From the NCBI GenBank assembly GCA_013415575.1, contig JAAEES010000012.1, positions 1 to 12,980 on the forward strand: DNA of 12,980 bases. Reading direction: 5' to 3'. This DNA comes from Methanomicrobiales archaeon. GTDB lineage: Archaea > Halobacteriota > Methanomicrobia > Methanomicrobiales > Methanospirillaceae. The notes below the pieces were generated by a model that worked only from the letters and a program-made list of their open reading frames with translations, was not told the origin of the DNA and did no database searches. A program made the position numbers and the translations under genes. Below are positions 7,778 through 12,980 of the stretch, one piece after another (position 1 is the first letter of the stretch; each line of letters opens with the position of its first letter).

Positions 7778-8172
7778 CCCCGGTGATACCGGTGGAGTAT
7801 CACCCCGCAGTCGATAATCTCGCCTCCGTTTCCATAGCTTTCAAACCCCAGGTGATAGACGATGAGATCGCAGTCGAGGCTTCTGGCAAGGGCGATCAGG
7901 GCCGGTACCATCTCCACCGCCGGCCGGATGGAATAGATCACCTCCACACCGTCATAGAGGGTCTCATCAGGGGAGAAGACATCATCGATTGCAAAGGGAA
8001 CGCCGGGGCACTCTTTCGGCTGCCTGATGTCAGTGCAGATGACCCTACTCCCCGCAGCGGCAATTGCCCGCGCTGCGACCTCATTGTTCCCAAGCCCAAT
8101 CTCCGCCGCCGACCGGTAACGGGACGCGATCCAGGCGCCAATAGTCCGTTCAATATGTTTATGAGCGCCCAT
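7750..8172 (-). CDS. UPF0146 family protein (Rossmann-like)
   Basis: The 140-residue product matches UPF0146, a family of small archaeal proteins with no known function. AAEIGLGNNEVA near 22-33 resembles the glycine-rich nucleotide or S-adenosylmethionine loop of a Rossmann fold, and VICTDIRQP at 44-52 resembles the acidic residue at the end of the second strand. A methyltransferase-like fold is therefore plausible, although the protein is short and lacks an obvious catalytic motif. There is no membrane segment. Its 3' end overlaps rfcL by 28 bases in the opposite direction. Its 5' end lies 9 bases from the archaemetzincin start. AAGGAGATC on the minus strand sits about 17 bases upstream, rather far to act as a ribosome site. 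Confidence 0.82.
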   Translation of the reverse strand: MGAHKHIERTIGAWIASRYRSAAEIGLGNNEVAARAIAAAGSRVICTDIRQPKECPGVPFAIDDVFSPDETLYDGVEVIYSIRPAVEMVPALIALARSLDCDLIVYHLGFESYGNGGEIIDCGVILHRYHRGQKPSKSVF

Positions 8173-8210
8173 TGTGAGTACATGGTAATGGATCTCCTTA
8201 TTTTTTGGGA
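8152..8210. promoter_or_regulatory. Interlocked promoters of UPF0146 and amzA
   Basis: The plus-strand AATATGTTTA (8152-8161) is TATA-like and 21-30 bases before the amzA ATG, but lies within UPF0146 codons. The minus-strand CCAAAAAATAAGG (about 8197-8209) is TATA-like and some 25-37 bases before the UPF0146 ATG, but lies within amzA codons. Each divergent gene would thus carry the promoter of the other in its first codons. Inferred from position only. Confidence 0.35.
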
Positions 8211-8733
8211 TTCCGGTGCACCGGGCGGGCTCGGCCTCCCCGTCTCACGGTTCATCGGGGACCTCTTCTCCCTCCCCGCACAGGTCTGTCCAAACCCGGT
8301 GATCCTGAACGGATACGTTGGATCCCGGCACCAGACTGATGCCCGGACCGTTCTCGACTCACTCCAGATTTTCAGGCAGCGGCAGAGAATCCCGGATCCG
8401 GTTCTCCTCGTATGCGGAACCGACCTCTTCACCGAAGGTGTGACCTCGCTCTTCGGGCTCGCCCGCCCTTCATCTGGGGTGGCCGTTGTTTCCACGGCCC
8501 GCCTGGGAAATGAATTCTACGGTCTCCCGGAAAAGGAGGAGGAGCTGATCGACCGCCTGGTGAAAGAGGGCGCCCATGAGATCGGCCATCTTCTTTCTCT
8601 TGAGCACTGTAATGACCCGGAATGCATCATGTATGCCCCCCTCACCCTCGATGACCTTGACCGGAAAGTGCGCTGGTTCTGCCCGGACTGCAGGAGCGTG
8701 CTTGATGGTGCCATCTCGCGGACGATGATCTGA
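8182..8733 (+). CDS. amzA: Archaemetzincin-type zinc protease
   Basis: The 183-residue product is an archaemetzincin, a small zinc-dependent protease family of archaea and vertebrates; natural substrates are unknown. The signature is complete in its metal ligands: HEIGH at 132-136, His142, Cys143 and Cys148 (four residues apart), Met150 of the Met-turn, and CPDC at 167-170 which with the other cysteines makes a second zinc site. The usual glycine of HExxHxxGxxH is serine here (Ser139). No signal peptide is seen, so it should be cytoplasmic. ATG at 8182 is chosen because TGTGAG lies just upstream; ATG at 8188 is equally possible, while 8155 and 8161 would overlap UPF0146. The longer open frame back to 7783 is only the shadow of UPF0146. 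Confidence 0.92.
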   Translation: MVMDLLIFWDSGAPGGLGLPVSRFIGDLFSLPAQVCPNPVILNGYVGSRHQTDARTVLDSLQIFRQRQRIPDPVLLVCGTDLFTEGVTSLFGLARPSSGVAVVSTARLGNEFYGLPEKEEELIDRLVKEGAHEIGHLLSLEHCNDPECIMYAPLTLDDLDRKVRWFCPDCRSVLDGAISRTMI

Positions 8734-8760
8734 TCATGATGGTTTCCATCGGAAGAGTGT

Positions 8761-8970
8761 TTAAGTTCCTTCTGTGAACCAGGGGACATCCCCCATATTC
8801 ATATGGATCCTTCCATTCCCGGGGCTTTGTCCGAGCGCTGCGGCGTCTTCCGGATGCAATAGCGGCATGTATGTTCTGACATCATGGACAAGCAGCGTCA
8901 CATCCTCGGGATGGTGCAGGGAAGGGCAGGACCCATTCCGGTAAACTGGAATAACGGTTTTTAAAATTTC
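8761..8970 (-). other. Unassigned protein-like open frame in the amzA-L12 gap
   Basis: The gap 8734-9045 has no confident gene. On the minus strand, however, 69 codons run without a stop from 8970 to a TAA at 8761-8763. The translation looks protein-like rather than random, with stretches such as VTLLVHDVRTYMPLLHPED and HMNMGDVPWFTEGT. No ATG opens it: a TGA stop precedes codon 1, the first possible start is GTG at 8901 (46 residues) with GAGG too close to it, and the next is ATG at 8868. It may be a small gene with an unusual start, or the 3' remnant of a decayed gene. I recognise no family. It lies on the same strand as, and downstream of, L12. Confidence 0.35.
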
Positions 8971-9030
8971 TCACGTGATCGAATAGACAGCAAAAATCCG
9001 GAACATCAATAGAATCAGAATTTTATGATC

Positions 9031-9041
9031 AGAAAAAAGAG
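9031..9041 (-). terminator. T-run terminator after L12
   Basis: Seven bases past the L12 stop the minus strand reads CCTCTTTTTTCT, with six T residues at 9033-9038. Oligo-T tracts of this kind end archaeal transcripts without a needed hairpin. It fits the end of the ribosomal-protein operon. Confidence 0.55.
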
Positions 9042-9045
9042 GATT

Positions 9046-9363
9046 TCAGCCGAACAGGGCACCAAGCCCTGCCATACCGCTCTCTTCCTCTTCCTTCTTC
9101 TCTTCGGGTGCTTCTTCTTCTGCAGCTGCGGCGGCGGGTGCGCCTGCAGCGGCAGCAGCGGGTGCGGCAGCAACGGCCACCGGGGCCGCTGCGGCCTTGC
9201 TGATAGCCTCCTCGATGTTGATGCCATCGAGGGCGGCAACCAGTGCCTTTACACGGGCGTCGTCAACAGCGATACCGGCAGCGGTAAGGACCGCCTTCAC
9301 ACTCTCTTCCTTGATCTCCTTTCCACCCTTGTGGAGGAGAAGGGCTGCGTATATGTACTCCAT
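9046..9363 (-). CDS. rpl12: Ribosomal stalk protein L12 (archaeal P1-like)
   Basis: This 105-residue acidic protein is the archaeal stalk protein that binds L10 as dimers and recruits translation GTPases to the large subunit. MEYIYAALLLH starts the N-terminal dimerisation helices (1-58), an Ala/Pro-rich hinge covers 57-80, a Glu/Lys-rich stretch covers 82-95, and the C-terminal factor-binding GLGALFG ends the protein. ATG at 9363 is preferred to the GTG at 9372 because the family begins MEYIYAALLLH and GGTGA lies 5 bases before this ATG. It is the last gene of the cluster. Confidence 0.96.
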   Translation of the reverse strand: MEYIYAALLLHKGGKEIKEESVKAVLTAAGIAVDDARVKALVAALDGINIEEAISKAAAAPVAVAAAPAAAAAGAPAAAAAEEEAPEEKKEEEESGMAGLGALFG

Positions 9364-9390
9364 TTCTTTCACCTACTCGTAATTTCGATT

Positions 9391-10245
9391 TCAGGATCCC
9401 CCGACCATATTCTGGAGGGCTGCACTTTCCCTGTGCGCTTTCCCAATGATTCCATCAATCACATCTTTCTCATAGATGCTGGCCTCGATGGCAAGACCCC
9501 TGGCCTCTCTCACAGCACGGACGATGATCGGCGCTGCCGTTTCAAGAGTCGGAATGACTGCATTGACCGACAGGTTGAATGCCTGCTGTGAGGCGAGGGT
9601 GATCTGGCTGTAGATCAGGTCTTCATCGATGGCGAGGACAGACGGTTCATACAGGCTGCCTTCAAAGTATGCTGCCTGGAGGATGAGTCCGACATCCATG
9701 GGTTTAATGCCGAGCTTTGCCAGCACGTCGGCCTGCTTGGGGCTGATGGCGTCCCCTTTCTTCACCACGGTCTTGGTCTCGCGTATCTTCACCTTCCCGG
9801 CCTCGATGGCTGCGGGAATTCCGGCCTGCTGGAGCTCGCCGACAATCGGACCGGGTTTAAAACTGGTCGGCCCTTTCGCGACCACGATGTCTTCGGGGGC
9901 TTTCTCCCCGGGCTTTGCCGACATCTTGGTCTTTGTCTTTTCGAGCTGCTTGAACAGCTTGAACGGGTTGTCATTGGTGAAGATGAGCGCCGAATGACCG
10001 GAGAGATGGGCGGCGAGTGATGTGATCTCTCCACCGAGCTCCGTAAACGCGTTTTCGATCAGCGTGTTCCTCGTCATTTTGAGTTTCGCTGATCCCCTCA
10101 GGTTCCTCCGTATCTGCTGGAGCTGTGCAGCCGGGATGCCGTACATATCAACGAGACCAATCAGCGCATACCTGCCCGCATCAGCCTTGATCTCCTCGAC
10201 CTCTCTCCTCTTCCATGCCGGAAGGTGATGAGTATACAGCGCCAT
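9391..10245 (-). CDS. rpl10: Ribosomal protein L10 (archaeal P0-like)
   Basis: This 284-residue protein is the base of the ribosomal stalk: it binds 23S rRNA together with L11 and carries L12 dimers. The N-terminal part contains the YALIGLVDMYGIPA strand and the KMTRNTLIENA helix typical of L10. The central insertion with KGPTSFKPGPIVGELQQAG is the archaeal/eukaryotic-specific domain, and the C-terminal helices bearing the L12 sites extend to the end. Unlike many archaeal P0 proteins there is no Ala-rich acidic tail ending in GLGALFG; it stops at NMVGGS. The ATG directly abuts the L1 stop (TAAATG), so translation is coupled. Confidence 0.95.
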   Translation of the reverse strand: MALYTHHLPAWKRREVEEIKADAGRYALIGLVDMYGIPAAQLQQIRRNLRGSAKLKMTRNTLIENAFTELGGEITSLAAHLSGHSALIFTNDNPFKLFKQLEKTKTKMSAKPGEKAPEDIVVAKGPTSFKPGPIVGELQQAGIPAAIEAGKVKIRETKTVVKKGDAISPKQADVLAKLGIKPMDVGLILQAAYFEGSLYEPSVLAIDEDLIYSQITLASQQAFNLSVNAVIPTLETAAPIIVRAVREARGLAIEASIYEKDVIDGIIGKAHRESAALQNMVGGS

Positions 10246-10890
10246 TTACACCAGCCTCTCTGCCGGACCCATGGTGGTCTTCACGTAGACTGACCTGATG
10301 TTCATGGCCCCCTGATCAAGGGCGCCTTCGATCTTCCTGATCACCGCATCGATGTTCTCTGCGATCTGCTCCGGCGGCATCTGGGTGGATCCGACCTTCA
10401 CGTGGAAGGTCTTCTTATCCTTGGTCCTGACCTTCACCGAGTTCCGGAGACGCTCGACGATTGGTCGGATATCAGTCCCGCCGGGGATAGGTGTAGGCAT
10501 CCGTCCCCGTGGACCCAGCCGCGGGCCGAGGAAACGGCCGACCTGGGGCATCACGCTGGTCTCGGCGAGGAAGAAGCGATACGAGCTTGCAACCTGCCGG
10601 GCTTCGCGTGGCTCTCCACCGAGCCGCTCAATCTCCTCGGGACCGATGATCAGGTCGACGCCAGCCTCCCGTGCCTGGGTGGTGATGTCGCCTTTGCCAA
10701 GAACCGCAATACCCACTTTCCTTCCGGTGCCGTGGGGAAGAAGAATCGTCTCATCGATACGGTTCTTCGGCTGCGCCATGTCGATATTCTTGAGATTGAT
10801 GGTGAGATCCACGCTCTCAGAGAACTTCCGTTCCGGCGCTTTTTCAATGGCCGCTTTCACGGCCTCCAAAATCCTGGCCCTTTCTACCAT
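10246..10890 (-). CDS. rpl1: Ribosomal protein L1
   Basis: The 214-residue product is L1, the mobile stalk protein at the ribosomal E site, and in methanogens a known repressor of its own mRNA. The normal length and motifs are present, including KNRIDETILLPHGTG around 42-56, the second-domain KGDITTQAREAGVDLIIG and FLGPRLGPRGRMPTP around 118-132, and a C-terminal RNA-binding part with GSTQMPPEQIAENI. A strong ribosome site GGAGGA (10896-10901) precedes the ATG by 5 bases, and its first two G residues belong to the RNA structure at 10900-10932, the likely binding site for L1 itself. It is followed without gap by L10. Confidence 0.97.
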   Translation of the reverse strand: MVERARILEAVKAAIEKAPERKFSESVDLTINLKNIDMAQPKNRIDETILLPHGTGRKVGIAVLGKGDITTQAREAGVDLIIGPEEIERLGGEPREARQVASSYRFFLAETSVMPQVGRFLGPRLGPRGRMPTPIPGGTDIRPIVERLRNSVKVRTKDKKTFHVKVGSTQMPPEQIAENIDAVIRKIEGALDQGAMNIRSVYVKTTMGPAERLV

Positions 10891-10899
10891 GCCATTCCT

Positions 10900-10932
10900 C
10901 CATAGTTCTCGACCTCTTCTGATCTCCTATGG
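10900..10932 (-). promoter_or_regulatory. Putative L1 autoregulatory mRNA site
   Basis: In the mRNA sense, CCAUAG (10932-10927) pairs perfectly with CUAUGG (10905-10900). Inside it, GAUC (10924-10921) pairs with GGUC (10914-10911), including one G-U pair, around a six-base loop AGAAGA. The two helices are separated by GA on one side and GAGAA on the other. This layout of two helices joined by an asymmetric loop is that of the L1 site of 23S rRNA and of methanococcal L1 mRNA, where, from memory, the loop strands are also GA and GAGAA(A). The outer helix ends on the first two G residues of the L1 ribosome site, so binding should block translation of L1 and, by coupling, L10 and L12. Binding is inferred. 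Confidence 0.7.
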
Positions 10933-10946
10933 TTTCTTTCATACGC

Positions 10947-11420
10947 CTATACAAGGACCGAGTCGTACGTTCCGGCATCAATCGCCGCAAGGACTTCCTT
11001 GGGCCGTCTGCCGTCAACGCTCACGCCTACGCTTACACAGGTCCCGACAACTTCCTTGACTGCATTCTTCAGGTCATAGGAGAGCATGTCGTTCGCCTTC
11101 ATGCGGGCGATTCTGACTGCGGCTTCCATCGGCAGGTCTCCAACAATTTGCATGTTGGGCTCGGGGGATCCCTTCTCGATATTAACCTCTTTCTTGATGA
11201 GAGCCGTTGTGGGCGGTATACCCACCGTGACCGTGAAGTTCTTTTTATCGTCGACATCGATCCGCACCGGCACTTGCATGCCGTTGAACGTTGATGTCTG
11301 CTTGTTGATCTCATCGACGACTGCCTTCACGTTAATACCAAGTGGTCCGAGTGCCGGTCCGATCGGCGGACCGGCAGTTGCCTTGCCTCCAGGGACTAGT
11401 ACCTCGACCACGTCTGCCAT
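10947..11420 (-). CDS. rpl11: Ribosomal protein L11
   Basis: This 157-residue protein is archaeal L11, which binds the GTPase-associated region of 23S rRNA next to the L10 stalk. The N-terminal PGGKATAGPPIGPALGPLGIN (about 11-31) is the conserved proline/glycine-rich factor-interaction segment, and the C-terminal RNA-binding domain includes the GTCVSVGVSVDGRRP region near the end. GGTGAT lies 3 bases before the ATG as a good ribosome site. The gene is separated from spt5 by 106 bases with promoter-like and hairpin sequences, and from L1 by 56 bases holding the putative L1 site. Confidence 0.97.
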   Translation of the reverse strand: MADVVEVLVPGGKATAGPPIGPALGPLGINVKAVVDEINKQTSTFNGMQVPVRIDVDDKKNFTVTVGIPPTTALIKKEVNIEKGSPEPNMQIVGDLPMEAAVRIARMKANDMLSYDLKNAVKEVVGTCVSVGVSVDGRRPKEVLAAIDAGTYDSVLV

Positions 11421-11500
11421 GGTATCACCATGCTGTCCCGCTGATGGGTATTCAGCGTGGGTTAAAAAAGGTTGACCCGGAGGGACTTAAAGGTTATAGC
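11421..11500 (-). promoter_or_regulatory. L11 upstream region: putative promoter, T-run and hairpin
   Basis: On the minus strand the order is GCTATAACCTTTAAG (about 11486-11500, TATA-like), then CCTTTTTTAACC with six T at 11464-11469, then a perfect inverted repeat CGCTGA/TCAGCG (11452-11457 and 11439-11444) with a seven-base loop, then GGTGAT and the L11 ATG. The T-run could end transcripts from spt5 or form part of a second TATA box. The hairpin falls after the T-run, so it is not the stem of a T-run terminator and would be in the L11 leader. Confidence 0.4.
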
Positions 11501-11526
11501 CGGGGCGGGATAGAGCCGGAACGATA

Positions 11527-12006
11527 TCAGCTTGCCTCACCGCGGTCAACGACCCGGACATTGTCTCCCCGTACGGTGATGGGGATGGGAAGGACGCTCT
11601 CGTAGAGCTCGACCGTTATCTCCTCTTTTCCGGTATCGATCCGTTTTACTACGGCCTTTTCACCCTTGAACGGGCCGGCGATGAGCTCGACAATGGTGCC
11701 TTCAGAGATACCGCTGACCACCGGTTTTGGCACCAGGAAATGGGCAACCTCTCCCAGCGTGGTCTCACCCCGTACAACTGTGCGCGCATGGGCGACCTTT
11801 TCGACCAGCTGTTCGATCCGGGCAAGGCTCTCCGGGGTCTCGACAAGGACGTATCCCTTGAGCTCATCAGGTACGATGATTGCCGCCACGATCACATCAG
11901 TAGCCTTGGTGTCAATGGCCTTCTTGATGTTATCTGCGACGGTACGCTCCTGCTTTGATGTCGTCTTGATGGCAAAAATACGATTGGTGAATTCTTCCAT
12001 ATCCAT
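11527..12006 (-). CDS. spt5: Transcription elongation factor Spt5 (NusG homologue)
   Basis: The 159-residue product is archaeal Spt5, which binds the RNA polymerase clamp with Spt4 and raises processivity. The NGN domain covers about 8-95, with IFAIKTTSKQERTVA as the first strand and helix and GYVLVE at 51-56, and the single KOW domain starts near GTIVELIAGPFKGEKA at 103-118. Length is typical for archaea. Start at 12006 shares a base with the secE stop (TGATG), indicating coupling; ATG at 12000 is a possible alternative. Placement between secE and L11 is the standard euryarchaeal arrangement. Confidence 0.95.
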   Translation of the reverse strand: MDMEEFTNRIFAIKTTSKQERTVADNIKKAIDTKATDVIVAAIIVPDELKGYVLVETPESLARIEQLVEKVAHARTVVRGETTLGEVAHFLVPKPVVSGISEGTIVELIAGPFKGEKAVVKRIDTGKEEITVELYESVLPIPITVRGDNVRVVDRGEAS

Positions 12007-12200
12007 CAGGGCAGGGGAATCATGCCAATGTAGATCAGAAATCCGATCAGGCCGACAACGAGGACGCCTGCCGCAGCAACCAGGGCGATCTTCTTGAACT
12101 CATCCCGGGTGGGAGTTCGTGCGAGCTTGAGGATACGCCAGTACTTGCGGAAGAGTTCCTCATTGACATTGAACTTAATATCAGGTTTTGCGATCTCCAT
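12006..12200 (-). CDS. secE: Preprotein translocase subunit SecE (Sec61 gamma)
   Basis: This 64-residue protein is the small clamp subunit of the Sec translocon in the cytoplasmic membrane. An amphipathic N-terminal helix (about 13-29, with EELFRKYWRILKLARTPTR) is followed by a single hydrophobic membrane span at about 38-60, the expected archaeal single-span form. The ATG lies 6 bases after the ftsZ stop, with AAGTGAT overlapping that stop as a possible ribosome site. The gene is too short for strong statistics, but context and topology make it secure. Confidence 0.93.
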   Translation of the reverse strand: MEIAKPDIKFNVNEELFRKYWRILKLARTPTRDEFKKIALVAAAGVLVVGLIGFLIYIGMIPLP

Positions 12201-12206
12201 GAGATA

Positions 12207-12980
12207 TCACTTGAGAAAATCTATCTCAAACTGTTTCTGGACTTTGGGGGTAATTTTTTCATTCCTCCCATATATTTGTGGCGACCGGACCCCTGTCACC
12301 ACCAGCATGGTCCGCATCTTGGCCTGCATTCCGGGATCGACCTGGGCCCCCCAGATAATGCGCGCTCCGGGGTCGATCCGGTCATAGACTTCCTGGATGA
12401 CTCCCTCCGCTTCGGCCATAGTCATGTCCGGACCGCCGATCACGTTCACCAGCGCGGCAGTTGCCCCGGAAATATCCACGTCGAGGAGGGGCGAGCGGAT
12501 CGCCTTCTTGACCGAATCGGCCGCCTTGTCCTCGCTATCGCTCTCGCCGACACCGATCATGGCCACTCCTCCGCGTTCCATAACCGTGCGGACATCAGCG
12601 AAGTCGAGGTTCACCAGGCCGGGCATGGTGATGAGCTCGGTAATGCCTTTTACCGCCCGCATCAGGACTTCATCGGCGACCTTGAAGGCGGCATAGAGCG
12701 GAAGACGCGGCACGACTTCAAGGAGGCGGTCGTTCGGGACCACAATGACCGTATCGGCGACGTCTCTGAGTCGTTCGAGTCCAGCTTCGGCATTCTCCAT
12801 CCTTATCGCCCCCTCCGCGGTGAACGGCAGGGTAACGATGGCGATAGTCAGGGCCCCTTCATCCCTGGCAGCCTTCGCCACGATAGGGGCTGCACCGGTG
12901 CCGGTCCCGCCGCCGAGCCCTACGGTGATAAAGACCATGTCGCTGCCGGAAACGAACCGTTTGATGTCCTGGTCATTCTC
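12207..12980 (-). CDS. ftsZ: Cell division protein FtsZ, C-terminal 257 residues (cut by window edge)
   Basis: FtsZ is the tubulin-like GTPase that forms the division ring. The reading frame is open to the window edge, so the N-terminus lies outside; the methionine encoded at 12938 is internal. Visible are the tubulin signature GGGTGTG (fragment residues 23-29), the VVPNDRL region, and the T7 loop NLDFADV whose aspartates catalyse GTP hydrolysis on the neighbouring subunit. The C-terminus ends DFLK without an evident bacterial-type ZipA/FtsA tail. The position next to secE and spt5 is that of the ftsZ1 class in euryarchaea, which I infer from context. Confidence 0.95.
   Translation of the reverse strand, partial: ENDQDIKRFVSGSDMVFITVGLGGGTGTGAAPIVAKAARDEGALTIAIVTLPFTAEGAIRMENAEAGLERLRDVADTVIVVPNDRLLEVVPRLPLYAAFKVADEVLMRAVKGITELITMPGLVNLDFADVRTVMERGGVAMIGVGESDSEDKAADSVKKAIRSPLLDVDISGATAALVNVIGGPDMTMAEAEGVIQEVYDRIDPGARIIWGAQVDPGMQAKMRTMLVVTGVRSPQIYGRNEKITPKVQKQFEIDFLK

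Noticed and set aside
7783..8181. N-terminal extension of archaemetzincin as a longer protein
   Set aside because: It is antisense to the recognisable UPF0146 gene, and archaemetzincins are normally about 180 residues.
8724..8780. C/D-box-like sRNA after amzA (TGATG and CTGA elements near ATCTGATCATGATGG)
   Set aside because: The boxes are imperfect and mis-spaced, and the short motifs are expected by chance and fall partly in coding sequence.
9025..9591. 188-codon plus-strand Cys/Gly-rich reading frame opposite L12 and L10
   Set aside because: It is the complement of the Ala-rich L12 hinge; the Cys/Gly runs are by-products of alanine and glutamate codons.
10352..11059. Long 235-codon plus-strand frame opposite L1 and L11
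   Set aside because: Shadow of well-identified ribosomal genes in GC-rich DNA; composition is not protein-like.

Overview
The window is chromosomal DNA from a methanogenic euryarchaeon, most likely a member of the Methanomicrobiales; the genus cannot be fixed from sequence alone. The signs are an archaeal-type S-adenosylmethionine synthetase, a histone, a replication factor C large subunit, two methanogenesis-marker proteins (marker 2 and MtxX/marker 4), an archaemetzincin, and the archaeal order ftsZ-secE-spt5-L11-L1-L10-L12. Coding is dense, third codon positions are GC-rich and no mobile element, tRNA, rRNA or CRISPR was seen.

Layout. 81-3467 (+): S-adenosylmethionine synthetase overlapping hisG, then hisA and hisB, tightly packed or overlapping and probably one transcript. 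3500-4297 (-): a 69-residue HEAT-repeat protein, a largely empty gap, and a histone with a strong promoter. 4495-6284 (-): mmp2 and mtxX, a 10-base-overlapping pair of methanogen-specific genes. They diverge from rfcL (6335-7777, +) across about 50 bases. rfcL overlaps the 3' end of a UPF0146 gene (7750-8172, -) by 28 bases. UPF0146 in turn diverges almost without gap from the archaemetzincin gene (8182-8733, +). 8734-9045 holds no confident gene but carries a 69-codon protein-like open frame on the minus strand. 9046-12980 (-): the ribosomal/transcription/secretion/division cluster, transcribed from the right edge: ftsZ (cut by the window edge), secE, spt5, L11, L1, L10, L12.

The most interesting signal is not a gene. 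The 56-base space between L11 and L1 contains an RNA structure (10900-10932, minus strand) of two helices separated by an asymmetric internal loop (GA opposite GAGAA). It closes directly onto the L1 Shine-Dalgarno sequence. It resembles the known L1 binding site of rRNA and of methanococcal L1 mRNA, so it is a strong candidate for the L1 autoregulatory operator of the L1-L10-L12 unit, here lying upstream of the start codon. Other points of note are an L11 leader hairpin, a Gly-to-Ser change in the archaemetzincin zinc motif, an L10 protein without the usual acidic tail, a PIP box encoded inside a convergent gene overlap, and a hisG without an ordinary start codon.
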